This document shows positions 46,293 through 59,097 of a stretch of 64,000 nucleotides of DNA, piece by piece. Below the pieces are notes generated by a model. It searched no databases. It was given only the letters and a program-made list of their open reading frames with translations, and had not been told where the DNA came from. The translations under genes were made by a program, and so were the position numbers. Source of the DNA: Typhlomys cinereus (taxonomy: Eukaryota; Chordata; Mammalia; Rodentia; Platacanthomyidae); NCBI GenBank assembly GCA_023101885.1, contig JALPQD010000206.1:3134954-3198953 (forward strand), in the 5' to 3' direction. Each line of letters opens with the position of its first letter. Positions within the stretch are counted from its first letter, which is position 1.

Positions 46293-46517
46293 TTAAGACA
46301 CCACAATTCTAAATATATATACATGAAACATAAGTTCACCCAGATTCACAAAGAAAACAGTACTAGATGTAATGCAATAAGGTAATCCTAACACAATAGC
46401 GGCAAATATCAATGTCCTACTACCACTAACAGACGGATCTTCTGGAATAAAACTATGTAGGGAAACACAAGAGTTAACTATAATCATTAATAAAATGAAT
46501 GCAGCAGATGGCTGCAA
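46293..46517 (-). other. Unrecognised conserved open frame, unit 2
   Basis: 74 residues, MQPSAAFILLMIIVNS..., identical in protein to unit 3 (62559-62783). Hydrophobic, no family recognised; may be chance. Confidence 0.3.
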
Positions 46518-47191
46518 AGCATATTACCCAAACATAGAGAATACACATTCTCTGAGCACAAATCAAGTATCAGTAAATAAAGAGAATTAATTAAACCTAT
46601 GTAAAATATTAGGACACATGGCAAAAAGCTAGACTTCCAAAAGGGAAACTATAGACAATAAAAAACCTCATGGAAATTAAATGGAATACTATTAATAACG
46701 TTGGGTTGATTGAAGAAATCATAAAGCAAATAAAACATTCCCAGAGTACAATGAAAACACAGCAACCAAAATGTATGGGGTACTTTGAAGGAAGTCATTA
46801 TAGGGAATTGTACAGCTCTCAGTGAGCTAGCTCAGAAATCAGAGAGATAACAACCTGATTATATGCCCCAATAAAATGGATAAATAATTTTTATTACAAA
46901 TATTTATTTAAAGAGATGTGGTATAGGAAAAAGCAGGCATACTTGTGGCAATAGGGATTCAGGGAGGCCCTAGCCTGTCTCCCAGCTAGGGACAAGCCTG
47001 AGCACATACAGACATGATGCAACAGAGGACTGTGCAGAAGGAGGGATGAACAACCATTGGGAAGCAGCCATCTAACCTGCCCCTGCAAAAGACACCTAGT
47101 AAACAGTTAAATGACTGGTGGCTCTCCTCCTGAGGAGAGATGGCAACACCTTATAGGACCGTGACCTTGTATAACGCCAAAAAGCCCTTAA
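46518..47191. other. Non-coding spacer to the unit 3 boundary
   Basis: No gene recognised. Confidence 0.5.
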
Positions 47192-47351
47192 TGACTTTGA
47201 ATCTGCCGACTCTTGTCCATGGCCGCTTCTCACCTGATTCCCTGGGTCTGGTGGTGACCCCCTAGCCAGCTCGCCCATTTGCTCGAGGTCCTCTCCTCAC
47301 CCACGGCTGGCCCAGCAGGGGATACAGCAATACATACTAACTCACAAGGAA

Positions 47352-48290
47352 TTACTGAAAAGAAGTTGTTTTCTTGAGAAGTTTTCTCAAAGCTTCAATC
47401 ATGTCCTTGTTGCTCAGGCTGTAGATGAAAGGGGTCATCATTTTTGGAAACACAATGTATAGCAATAAAGCCATGGCAATCTCCTTTCTTTCAATGGTAA
47501 AGGCACAGTTAATGTACACCCATGTAGCTGTCCCATAGAACAGGGATACCACCAACAAGTGAGACCCACAGGTGGAAAAGGCCTTTCTCCTTCCTCTCTC
47601 AGAGGAAATATTTGTAACAGAAGAGACAATTTTTGTATAGTAGAAAATGATTCTACAGATAGAAATACCACCAAATATGAAAGTTGAGATATATATCAAA
47701 ATGTTGTTGATGACCGTGTCTGAGCATGCAAGCTTGATGACCTGAGCAAGTTCACAGAAAAATAGAGGGATTTCCAGATCTGTGCAGAAGGACAGTCTCA
47801 GCAACATTGAACCAAGCAGTAGAGTGTTGACCATGCTAATAAATAGGGACATTAGAAGGAGCAGACCACAGAGCTGGTGGTTCATGATGACCTTATAGTT
47901 CAGGGGATGACAAATGGCCACATGGCGGTCATAGGCCATTACTGGAAGGAGACAGGACTCCAGGGAAGCATATTCCAAAATAAAGCAATCCTGAGTGAGC
48001 CAGCCTGTGTAGGTGATGGTCATATTCCATGTCTGCATGTTCACTAACATCTTTGGGATGGTGCTTGTACTTAAACAGACATCAGTCAACGAAAGGTTAG
48101 AGAGAAAGAAGTACATGGGTGTGTGGAGGTGAGAGTCAACATTTACAGCCAGGATAATGAGCAGATTTCACAGGATGGTGACCAGGTTAATGAACAGGAG
48201 GAGGCTGAAGATGAGGGGCTGTAATGCTGGATCATCTGTTATCCTCGCTAGAAGGAGCTGGACAACATCTGTTTGGTTTCTCCCTTGCAT
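47352..48290 (-). pseudogene. Olfactory receptor pseudogene OR-X3, one nonsense codon
   Basis: Odorant GPCR-type gene, OR7-like. From [10 protein letters not shown] at 48290 to TAA at 47352 it is exactly 939 nt (312 residues), the normal length of a class II OR, with no frameshift. Only one lesion is seen: TGA at 48168-48170, replacing the conserved Gly of the TM1 'LGN' motif. Downstream, all hallmarks are present: [26 protein letters not shown] (Arg kept), [38 protein letters not shown] and [15 protein letters not shown] (normally [10 protein letters not shown]). Extracellular loop cysteines are retained. An upstream in-frame Met at 48371 exists but the NQT-proximal Met fits the family. Without readthrough the product would be truncated after about 40 residues. 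Confidence 0.95.
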
Positions 48291-49040
48291 GTTGTCAATG
48301 AGTCTGACAGGAACGTCAATGAAGACAATTAAAGAACTGCCACCAAAATTAGCCATAGCACTTGGGAACATGTAAGAAATACAACAGCTTTGTTCCCATC
48401 AGGACTTATTCTCAATGTCTGAAAGTCGAAGTCTGGAAGTACGGATGTTAATAAGTTCGCCAGATGATACTGATGATGGACCAACACCTGAATGACTCTG
48501 AGAATAATAACTATGAACTTAAGGTGCCCTGTAACACTTCCCAAGCTGAAAAATAACTTGTAATCGTCAAAATTCCCAGCCCTAAGCCATGCTCCATGAT
48601 GATTCGTCAACATTAGCCATGCATAACAAGATTTATATTCTTTTTCCATCTAAATATGCTTAATTATGACACTCTTTAATTTGACATTTGTGTGGATTTC
48701 TGCAGGGATTGCTTCCACCCCTCAGTGCCTTAATCAAAGGCAGACTTCTTTGCCTAGGTAAGTTTCTGCTCTACCTGGCCCCTTTCCCGCTATAGTTGTT
48801 AGATGCAGTTTGATCCACAGTAGCCCATATGATGAAAATAAAACTAGAGAAGTGATTTTCGAAAGTTGTCCTCTGATTTCTAGCCATGTATCATTGCATA
48901 TATTAGTATATCTCTCTGTCTCCCCTTTCCTTTCATCTCTTCCTACTCTCTTTCAAATAAGTGAAGTGAACTGGAATATATTATGAAAATTAGCAGTATG
49001 TTGTGTGAAATGGAGAAAAGTGGAAAGGAAGATGTTTTTT
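48291..49040. other. Non-coding spacer (unit 3)
   Basis: No gene recognised. Confidence 0.5.
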
Positions 49041-49101
49041 CACGAAGGTACCATGCTCATCTTCTCCATATCGTTCCAGTTTTAGTATATGTGCTGCCAA
49101 T
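49041..49101 (-). pseudogene. U6 snRNA pseudogene fragment (unit 3)
   Basis: Same sequence as 25930-25987, a 5'-half U6 match on the minus strand. Confidence 0.78.
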
Positions 49102-50573
49102 GGGAGGATAAAAGGAAAGGACCCTATCTTATCTTGTAATTTAGAAGTTCAGAGAAATGTAATCACTTAATACAAAACTCTGGGAACTTTAGTCATGAAG
49201 GAAATACCATCAAAAACAATCTTTGATAAAGGTATATAACCAAACATGTAGGAACTAATATGACATAAACTATCACTGAGTTAGATACAGAATCATGACA
49301 GCAACATTTTAAAAATATTAACCAATAAAAACCGAGGAGACCCAGTTCTTTTCAAGACAATTGGCATTTAGTAGCATATCTTAATCACAATACTGTGGAA
49401 TGAAAATGTACCCCTGTTAAGGACAGAGAAACCCATTCATTGGTTCCTAGTTCCTCCTTACAGGAGAAATAATAGCTGTTAGTACAGCCTGTCTCTCACA
49501 GTCTGTTAATGCCCCAGATGCTTAGTCTCCAATGTTCCTCATTAGACCAGCTATGTTAACATGCCAATCCCAGAAGTACATGTCTTTACGACCAAGAGAG
49601 TAGATATAACTATAAACTAACAGATCCCTCAATAGGTTTTCTCCTGTTTATGAAGATCTCCTTTACATGTGTGTGACTAAGTGACGTATATATTGATATC
49701 ACAAATTTAAGTTTCCCTTTATACATTCAGAAAAAACTTTGTAATCTAAGTAATAATCTGGGAAGCTAGATTTTTATTTTATCTGAGAAAGATATTTCAA
49801 GGGAAAATAAGTGTTTGTAAATATTATTTTATTAGGTGTTATACTAGAAAAGTACAAATATTTGAAGTATTACTATATCATAAAAGTACAAGTCTTTCTA
49901 AATTATCCCTGATGCCGTGGAAGTGTAATTTTGCGCACATTTAGCAGACAAAAGTCAGATATATTTCCAGAATTCACTGCTGCACACAAATATATACAGA
50001 AAATGTTACAGTCCATAGAGAATATAATCTACTACAAAAGTCCTCTTGCATGGTGACACTATTCATATTTCCAAACTTATTGACATGGGATATTCTATCA
50101 ACTTTTCTTTCAAGGTAAAATTCCAATTGTATATTTTCCACAGAAATATTAATGCAATTAGAAACTGACCAAGTCTGTTGCCAGCAGGTGAGGTAGATTT
50201 GATAAGATTTCAGCCATCATTTTAATAGCAATATAGAGGATGGTACATCACTTTAACACTCTTTTTATGTGTCTCTTATATTTAAATACTTTCAATATTT
50301 TCATTTTCTCTTTCAATATATTGCATTAGCATTACTTATCTTAGTTTATTTGTAATATGGGTTATATGTCATTTGAAATCTGTACCAGGATATTTATCAT
50401 TACCTTCATTGACATATTAACTGCAACAGCTAAAAATAGAAGCAATGGATGAAATAGTTAAAGATATCTTTCAACTTAAAAAATCAACTTCAATTCCTTA
50501 AGGGTTACAAAGTGCACTTACGTAAGATAATATATCCAGGACACAAAAATGAAATAAAACTTAATGTTTTTTC
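49102..50573. other. Non-coding spacer (unit 3)
   Basis: No gene recognised; nearly identical to unit 2 up to about 50345. Confidence 0.5.
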
Positions 50574-51319
50574 ATTATAATTTTTTTTCTTGTTTTTAAA
50601 TTTTTCTTTTTTCCACTCATACATACTTGATGGGTACCACATTGCCCAACCTCCCTCTACACGATGATATTAACCATATGTCTCATTACTTACTTGCAGC
50701 AGTTGATGGTGGACCACTTTCTCTGCTATAGCATGATCCCTTCTCTCCTTGTTGCTGGCGGGGCCCTCTTTCCCTTCCCTCCAATTTGTAATCTTTGCAA
50801 TGACTGTAAGTATTACAGAGATTTATCTTTAAATGTGTCACTGAGTCGGTTTGGTAGTAGGATCCATCGATTAGGGAATAGATACAGCATTTAATTTTCT
50901 GTGTCTGGGATAATTCGCTAAATATAATTTTTTTCTAATTCCATCCATTTCCCGGCAAATTTCATTAAGTCATCATTTTTGATGGATGAGTAGTATTCCA
51001 TTGTATAAATGTACCACATTTTCCTTATCCACTCATCAACAGTTGGGCACTTGGGTTGATTCCATGACTTTGCCATTGTAAACAGTGCTCCTATCAACAT
51101 GGTCATGCTTGTGATATTGAGGTGAAATTTTTGCTGTATGGGGGATTATCCCAAAAGTGGAATAGCAGGGTCATATGGCATTTCAATCTTTAACATTTTA
51201 AATAATTGCCAGACTACTCGCCAGAGTGGTTGTGTAAGCCTACATTCCCTCGAGTAATATAGGAGACTTCGCTTCTCGCCACATCCTCTCAAGCATTTGC
51301 TGGTGTTTGTATTGTGGAT
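50574..51319 (-). mobile_element. Old L1 3' fragment (unit 3)
   Basis: Most complete of the three copies. ORF2 C-terminal motifs KSWNQPKCPTVDEW, YIYTMEYYSSIKND and EMPYDPAIPLLG are readable on the minus strand at 50918-51106 and 51146-51373, with the Cys-rich motif CLRGCGE. It keeps the 121 bp missing from unit 2. Confidence 0.82.
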
Positions 51320-51794
51320 ACACATTAGTGTCTGTAACAAACAGAAAAAGTAATAATTCTCACATAATATCAAAATTTTAATGTTATAATCATATTTTAA
51401 ACACTTGAAAAATTCCTAAATCAGTTTCTTTTACACATAGACTATGAAAAAAGCTATACAATATTTATGCAAAGCAAGTGAAAGCGTGTATGTAAATGCA
51501 TCTGATCTCAAATTTCCTTAGTAGCTTTCATTTATCACAAGTAGGAGTTAAAAACCATCCAATTGCTATGAACAAGTACAACAAAAAGCAAATTGTCTGA
51601 AGCTCAATCAATGAAGTGCCTATCAGCTCAAGAATTACTGAACTATGAACATGACAGAATGAATGAAACCAAAGACTAGCATAGTGAATGAAAAGGATTG
51701 ACAAAAATGTAATTTTAAAGAGGAAAATTGAAAAATGAGGAAAGTTGTTACAGGTGATAGATAGGTAATCATCATTTTGCTGTCAACTTTTCTT
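51320..51794. other. Non-coding spacer (unit 3)
   Basis: No gene recognised; homologous to 28109-28575. Confidence 0.45.
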
Positions 51795-52085
51795 ATTCTT
51801 TTTTATTATTTCTTATTTATTCAAGTGTGTGTGTATGCATGTGTGAGAGGGAGTATATGTATGTGTGTGTCTATAGAAACATGGATGAATTCGCAAACCA
51901 CCATGGATGCCTACAACTTCTCCTTGTTTACTCTGCCCCGAGATTCACAGGCTTCGCCCTACCAGGACCAGAAATGCAGGCCACCCCTGCTTCTGCCCGG
52001 CGTCTATACGTGTGGTTTAGGATCCGAATTCAGGACCTTCTGCCTACAAGGCAGAGGCTTAACCCCTGAGCCACCTCTTCAGCCT
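51795..52085 (-). mobile_element. Young-type tRNA-derived SINE (unit 3, minus strand)
   Basis: Same insertion as 28580-28873 with flanks 'gctgtcaacttttc' and 'tgttgtcaattttt'. More substitutions than the copy inside L1-1 (B-box read as 'tgaattcggatcc'). Confidence 0.84.
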
Positions 52086-52104
52086 CTGTTGTCAATTTTT
52101 CACA

Positions 52105-52437
52105 TGCACATAGATAGGTAGATAGAGAATAGATGATGTATAGCTATATTGTAATTAAATATGTTGATAGATATGTGATAGAGAGATACGTTAGACTGAT
52201 AGAGATAATGAATTGCTTACAGATAATAATTGATATTTAGGTAGATCATTAGTAGATGATAAATATATGAACAAATGATAAAAGCTTACAAATGATATTT
52301 AGCTGAATACATAGATAATAGTGATATGTTATGAATAAGTGATAGATGATAGTGATAATAGAATAGCAGATGATAAAGAAATCATTGACTGAAAGAGATA
52401 GGTAGGTAGGTAGACAGACAGACAGACAGACAGACAT
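52105..52437. repeat. GATA/GACA-rich degenerate microsatellite (unit 3)
   Basis: Counterpart of 28895-29225; the (gaca)n run is at about 52412-52435. Confidence 0.8.
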
Positions 52438-53029
52438 ATGACATTCTACAATGTTGTACAGACCAGTCATATAAAGTTCAAAACTTGGAATCAATAGCTC
52501 AATAAAGCTATGAATAATAAAAGATATCTTTGGTGTATAAAAACAGAATATATCAGTCATAGTTGAGCTTTATCATAGACAGATTCGCTCTTAAAAAGGT
52601 TGACATAGTATTTGCTTTCTGTATTTTAAAGTTAACATACATGCTGCATTAGTTTATTTTGCTGTTGCTGTGTTAGCATTCACTGGTGGCTTCAACTTAA
52701 GGAAGAAACGGTTTAATTAGATTTCATGTTTGAGGTTAAAATACACATGATGGGGAAGTTACAGCTGGAGAAGATTGAGGCAACTGCTCATATTTTAAAA
52801 TCAGTTATGAACCAGAGAGCTATGAATGCTCGTGTTCAGTTTAATGTTTCCATTCTATTAAGTTCAGGGTCCCATCCCAAATAACGGTGCTATCTACAAG
52901 GGTCAAATATTCTTGGATCAATTAAACTATTCAAGATAGTCCCTCACAGGTGTGCTCAGAGGATAGCATAGTGTAGGTTACATATCACAGGTGTGCCAAG
53001 ACACGTCTCCTAGATGATCCTAGATTTCT
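52438..53029. other. Non-coding spacer (unit 3)
   Basis: No gene recognised. A small local duplication of 'tcacaggtgtgc' around 52944-52995 is not in unit 2. Confidence 0.45.
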
Positions 53030-53323
53030 TTATTTTGCCCATTTGTGTGTGTTGGTGTGTGGGTATGTGTGTGTGCAAGATGGCACTTGAGTATGTGTGT
53101 ACCTGTGTAGCATGAGTGTGATACTGGGAATAGTCTTGGATTTTTCTGCCTCCTTATTGCTTTGCTGTGGGGTTTCGCAGGCTGTGCCTTCTGGATTGGA
53201 ATTTCAAGTGACTGTTATATCTACCCAGCAGTTTTATGTGATATCTGAGCATCTGAACTCAGGGCCTTCTGCTTGCTTGCAAGGTAAACACTTTCACCCG
53301 CAAGTCATCTCCCCAACACAATA
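53030..53323 (-). mobile_element. B2-like tRNA-derived SINE, full length (unit 3)
   Basis: Counterpart of 29810-30107, identical over the body by eye. Confidence 0.78.
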
Positions 53324-54373
53324 ATATCATCTAGACCACCAATTTTAACCATCACATGTGAATCATATTACCTCATGTATTTATACAATATTTTGTATAT
53401 GTACAATATTTACCTCACTATGTAAGGAAATGATGTAGATATGATGTCCTTCTGATTGTGTTATCAGCATGTATCCCTTAAGATAAACAAGAGAAGGCAA
53501 GAAGTGAATGTTAAGAGAACAAATGGAGTTCTGCCTGATACTTGAAACAAATGTGAGTCAAAACTGCAGGAATTTCCCCAGACTTGTCTGAAAGTCTGAA
53601 TCATTCACATAAGAGTTCTTCGTTGATCATGTTAGCTCCTCAGAGAAATTGTAGGGAAATGGAGTCTAGGTAGCCAGGAGCTATGGATATCAAACTCCCA
53701 AGGAGTACACAGAGCCTGAATGTGATCTGGAGTCACACGACAGTTCAGCATGCCTGTCCTAGGATCCATCATACTGTAAGGGAGGGAAAGGATCACTGAC
53801 TTTGTGTACCCTGAACAAAGAGCGTCTATGTTTCCTGAAGAAACAGAAGAAAAACAGATTCCGATTTTTGACATTTGGAAGCTTGTGGTGATGCTACAAA
53901 GAGGACTACTTCCAACAGATCAGTGGCCAACACATCATCATTTCCCCGACCCCATGTTCTAGTGATGATCTCAGGAGAAACAATGACATTCAGAGAGAAT
54001 AAATGAGATAAGTGTCAGACATGACAAAGGGAACTTTCCCATCCATAAGCTCACCCACTGAAAAGCCACTTATATTACCACAGAGGCCTGATCCCTTACT
54101 CAGGTGCACCCAGTGGGAGCCCTGTGGTCCACACATGCAGAAAGACTTGAGAGTGGATGGGACTTGACTGGATTGGTGTAGGGAAGGAAGGGTGGAATAG
54201 GAGGGAGATGATAGGAGAGGGGGAAATGGCATAAACTTATTTTTTCTGTATATACAACATTTCATGTTAAAACAAAAAAAGATTGTGGTAATAGAAGAAT
54301 CATACATTCAGACTTACCAGAAAACCTGTGATGGTGGTAAAGCTAGAAATGAAAACTTAGGTCAAAGCATATA
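53324..54373. other. Non-coding spacer upstream of OR-Y3
   Basis: No gene recognised. Confidence 0.5.
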
Positions 54374-55310
54374 TCACGAAAGAGAGGCTGCCTTACGGAT
54401 GAGTTTCTGCAAGGCTTCTCTCGTGTCCCTGTTCCTAAGGCTGTATATAAAAAGCTTCAGCATTTGCGGAATCACGGTGCACATTACATAAGCAGCAGTA
54501 TTCTTCCTAGGAGAAACATTAATGCTAGAAGTGATGTAAACCCACAGTCCTGCACCATAGAACAAAGAGACCACTGACAGGTGAGACCCACAGGTTGAGA
54601 AGGCTTTCTACATTCCTCTTGCTGATCATATCCTCAAAAGGGAAGAGACTATTTGGGTGTAAGAGAAAATTATTCCAGAGTTTGGGATGACACCAAATAG
54701 AAATGTTATAATATATACCAAGATATTATCGATGAGAGTGTTAGAACAGGCAAGTTTAACAACATGAGACAGTTCACAGAAAAGCGGTACTTCCACATCT
54801 GTGCAGAAGGACAGCTGCAATGACATAAGCCCAGTCAGCACAGTGTTCATAATGCTGATTAGGAAGGAACATAGGCGCAGCAGACCACAAAAGCGAAGGT
54901 TAATGATGACAGTGTAGCTCAGAGGGTGACAAATGGCTGCACAGTGGTCATAGGCCATCACTGCAAGAAGTCAGCTTTCTAATGCAGAAAAGTCCAAAAC
55001 AAAGCAGGCTTGAATGAGGCAACCTGTATATGTGATGCTCTGGGCTTGATTTTGAATATTCACCAGCATCTTGGGGATGACAGTGGTGCTGAATCAGATG
55101 TCGCTGAAGGACAGGTTGGACAGGAAGAGGTACCTGGGTGTGTTTGGAGATGGGAGTCAGAACGCACAAGAAAAAAGATGAGTACATTTCACAGGATGGT
55201 AACAACGTATATGGACAAGTAGAGGCAAAAATGAGGGGCTGCAGTACTGGGTCCTCTGTTAGTCCCAGAAGAAAAAAATGTGAAACCCTTGTTTAGTTTG
55301 TGGCTTCCAT
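54374..55310 (-). pseudogene. Olfactory receptor pseudogene OR-Y3 (OR7-like)
   Basis: Starts MEATN at 55310 with the same TAA at codon 6 as copy 2. Further lesions are TGA at the TM1 glycine (in 'atttcacaggatggt' near 55188), TGA in LSFSDIC as in copy 2, a private 2-bp insertion near 55141, a private TGA at 54971-54973 (ESC to stop), the TGA shared with copy 1 at about 54626, and TAG before KAFSTC shared with copy 2. Readable motifs are [33 protein letters not shown] and [12 protein letters not shown]. Confidence 0.92.
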
Positions 55311-56029
55311 TTGTTTCCTCAATCTTATGAAGCTAAGTAACATATGTGATCATACTTTTATGGCATCTTCTTTCTGTTAAAAATGCAGTTTCATTATCTA
55401 CAATATAGACTCAGTCCTCATAATCTCCTAAGAAAATAAACCATCAGTAGTCTTTTACAATCCCTCCAGATGTGTATGAGACATACTGAGTTTTATTCAA
55501 TGCAAACTCATTTGTACAAAGGAAATTTGTGAGTGTTCAAATGCAATCCTCCTCAAATTTCTTCTGCACCATCTTCACAGTAGTCTTTCCATGCCATCTA
55601 TTGAGTCTGATTTTTTGATCATCTACCCTTTTCCCTTGTCAAAATAATCGTGGAAAGTGAAATGAAATATAAGGAATTGCTTTTTTTGCATCAGAAGTAT
55701 ACCAATACATTATAGAAAGAATATTTTATGTGCTCTACTTAAATAATAGTAACGGGTCATCTCTTTGGTACTCAGACATAGCTGGGTCACATCAAATAGA
55801 GGTGAATTATTCTATTCCACGATGGACATGAAATAAAGTTAGGGCATGGCATACGTTGGATCAAAGCTCAGATTGCCTTATTATGCAGTAACCTTTTTTG
55901 ACTAATTTATGTTTATGGAACGTGGATCACACAGAGTTATCACACTGAATCACCATAAAGGTCTCTTGCCCAGACAAGCAAATTTGGTTAATCCCTGATA
56001 CTGACCCTCCTTCCCCACTGAACATGTTT
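55311..56029. other. Non-coding spacer (unit 3)
   Basis: No gene recognised. Confidence 0.45.
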
Positions 56030-56895
56030 TGATCTCCGCAATCAGGGAGCATACAGAGCCTGGCAGTTAGATAATAACGAATCCACAAAAGGGAGACAAA
56101 CCCTACTCACTGCTGTGTACCACTCCTATTCTTACACATGTTGAGTTTCTTCTTTTATTAAGATCTTTGTTCAAACAGTCTTTTATCTTTGGTTAGGAGA
56201 TGAACTCGACAGCCAATCAGGATACAGCCAAGGGCAGTGTAGAAACAGCAAAACTGAAAACAACAACAAACCATAGTTCAGAACACCAATGACCTTACAT
56301 TATTCACCTGGAACCAGACCAGCTAAATCTCTCCCAATCCTAAAGCTCAGTGAACCTTGAGGAAGAGGGGCCTGCAAGATTATAAGAGACTAAAGATGGG
56401 GAGAGCAAAAGATATGTAATATACTCCGCACAATTCAGGGCTACATGAGCCAGGATATAGCAACAATGTGATTGGACCTTGCCTGACCTGCACAATGGCT
56501 AACATTTCAACAACCCACCAAAGTCTAGCATGGATCACAGGGGAGAAGGCTTTAGGCAGTAGGATCCTTAGAGGCAAGGGGTTAAACAGTCATAATAGAG
56601 GTCCCATATTAGTGGACAGCTCAAGAAGGGGCTCCAAACTATGCCTCTGAGTCCTGAACCCTCACTAGTGTAGACAACTCCGAGAGAAATTTAACGCCCA
56701 CATGAACAGATTCTCTGGAGGATGGGAGGGAGAAAGTAGGAAGCACCAAGAGAGGAGGAGGGAAGAAAAAGGGGTGAGAAGGAGGGAGAGAGTGGGAACT
56801 GAGGCGAGTGCAATGGGGAGCAACATGGGCGAAAGGGGGGGGGAGGGGAAATGAATACCTATTGAGCTTGTATAACTAGGCAAAATAAAAAAAAA
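56030..56895 (+). mobile_element. Old L1 3' UTR fragment (unit 3)
   Basis: Counterpart of 7590-8490 with the G-rich tract at about 56720-56850 and 'acctattgagcttgtataac' followed by an A-rich end. Confidence 0.7.
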
Positions 56896-57647
56896 TTGTC
56901 CCTCAATACATCCTGTGGTCTTTACATTTGTTTACCTTTAAGCATGAACCTGTTTCAAACAGATGTGTGGCATTCATCTAAGTAAAAGGACAGAGCTCAT
57001 AAAATACTGGCAAGCATCAGAGTTTACAATACCCCTTTGTAACAATTCATATCTACTTCCCACTACGAACTAATACTATCTAGACCTGGGCAATGCCTAA
57101 GAATATTTTTCCCATACATTGAGAGATGACATATGAGCTTTAAAGGAAATCAACAAAGTGAGACATGAAATTTATACATTTCCAAAGAATCCACCCCCAC
57201 ACACGAACACACAAAAATGGTGTTTAAGAAGGAAAATTTTTATAGATATCAATATTAAGTGATGCATACGAAATAGCAAACAGTAAGGTTCTACTAGAGA
57301 TATCTCTTAGAAACAGTTATGTCTTTCCCCAGAAGGAGATACAAAAGAACAAGAGAACATTTATTATTTGATATAATATGGGACTCAGAGACTCTGATTG
57401 TGATCCAAGTGAATGATACAGAAAAAAAAATCACCAAATACGTGAGAAACTTGCCTTATCTTTCCAACAGGAAATGTATGATGGATTCTTAAGTAGCTTC
57501 ATTATAGTAATATTTTTGCCTGCTTATGTATAACCAGAAATCATGCTTTAATTTGAATGTATGTACATGTTATTGGGGTTTATGCCATGGAAGGGGAGAA
57601 CCAACTTCTAAAAGTTGTGTTCTGACTTCTACAACTCTGTGAATTAC

Positions 57648-57651
<4 letters not shown>
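56896..57651. other. Non-coding spacer with empty L1-2 site (unit 3)
   Basis: The L1-2 target reads 'gtatgatggattcttaagta' at about 57475-57494, uninterrupted. No gene recognised. Confidence 0.5.

Positions 57652-57693
<42 letters not shown>
57652..57693. repeat. (TC)n microsatellite, unit 3
   Basis: About 20 CT dinucleotides, orthologous to 9308 and 40239. Confidence 0.93.
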
Positions 57694-57697
<4 letters not shown>

Positions 57698-58623
57698 ACG
57701 TAAATAAGTAAAATACAGTGTAGAAGTTGAGGAAAGTAGAAATAGAAAATTCTTCATGCTACACTTGCAGATACCAGGCAAAATGTCTTAAGTGTTGGAC
57801 ACATTTTTCTGGACTCATTTGTTGTTATGTAGAAGTACAAGAGAAGAAAGTATTAATGAAATAAGAATCGTTTTGGGCCGAGTTATGTGGAATGAAATAT
57901 ATAAGAATTACTGTGAATACCCCATGCAAAAGTAAGAAAAAAAAGCATTTTACCTTGACTTTATTTCAAACCAAATGGCAATAACTTGCCTAGATACTAA
58001 GGATAGAAACTGTGCCCTCATAGAGAGCAGAGGAAGCCATTTGTTCCCTCATCAAGAAGAATGAACTCTAGGAGGAGGTACAAGAATATTTTCCTGACTG
58101 GAATAGATTTCTTAATGAAGCATTCCCAACTGACTTCTATGGACTCTGCATCCCCAGGGATGTGATATCCACAGGTCCTCATTAGACCAGCTAGATTGCT
58201 ATCATTCTGATCCTAGGAGTGTGTGCCCTTAAAGATCAAGAGTGAAGAGATGAACTCATTAGCATTCTTTTCCTGATCCCTGAGGCACGATTCATCATTC
58301 AGTTTTTTCTATAATTAATGCACAAATTTTCTTCACAGCTATTTTATACATACTGCATATTTGTTTTCTATTGCATTGGAATAGTCATTGATAGTCAGAA
58401 ACAAGGACCTCATAACCCAATGACAATACGAAGCCTGATTTTGTATGGATGTGTATATATTATTTATATACATTTGCACATGATGTGATTTCTTATGTAT
58501 ATTTATATATAAATATGAATATAAAATGTAAGTATATGTATGAAATATACATATATGTATATGAAATCATAACCTGCATTTGGGGATATGAATAATAAAA
58601 TTGCAAGTTTTTTAACATATTTT
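57694..58623. other. Non-coding spacer (unit 3)
   Basis: No gene recognised; contains the empty target sites of the two short unit 2 L1 insertions. Confidence 0.45.
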
Positions 58624-58627
58624 AAAT

Positions 58628-58682
<55 letters not shown>

Positions 58683-58927
58683 TGTGTATCTGAGGACACT
58701 GTTTGTTCCTGTCAAGGACCAATGGTGATGTGATAATCATCTTTGATTGTTTATACTTTTCCCTTCATTCTGGGATTTCCCAAGATCTGCTCTTTCTACA
58801 GATCCTGGAAATGCAGGCCCCTGGCATTTCTGCCTGGCATTTTTTTCACATGGGACCTGGGATCCCAACTCAGGACCTTCTTCTTTGGGGTAGAATCATA
58901 ACTCCCAAGTCATCTCTCCAACCCTAA
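58624..58927 (-). mobile_element. Old B2-like SINE with expanded tail (unit 3)
   Basis: Counterpart of 11106-11395. Its (taaa)n tail has expanded to about 14 repeats of tttatt-type units at 58626-58682, against about 4-6 in units 1 and 2. Confidence 0.78.
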
Positions 58928-59097
58928 AACTGCAAGTTTTAAAAAAGATACGGCAGAAAGGTCTGGAGTGTTCTGAGCTTTGAATATCATTTTTGTGTAC
59001 AAACTGTTGAAAGCTGTACTTGGATCTCCACAGGCATACCTACTCTTCTCTCTCCCTTTTTTTCTCTGAAATAACTAAATGAATAAATTGAAAAATA

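Larger units (their letters stand above)
24078..47191 (+). repeat. Tandem segmental duplication, unit 2
   Basis: Second unit, 23.1 kb, same order as unit 1. Unit-specific features are full-length L1-2 (33680-39982), two short L1 3' UTR insertions (40467-40894 and 41119-41837), a roughly 120-bp deletion near 27680 and a roughly 0.6-kb deletion near 33240. It shares many lesions and private bases with unit 3, including the nonsense codon in OR-X and the frameshift in VAPA, so units 2 and 3 have a more recent common ancestor than either has with unit 1. Confidence 0.9.
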
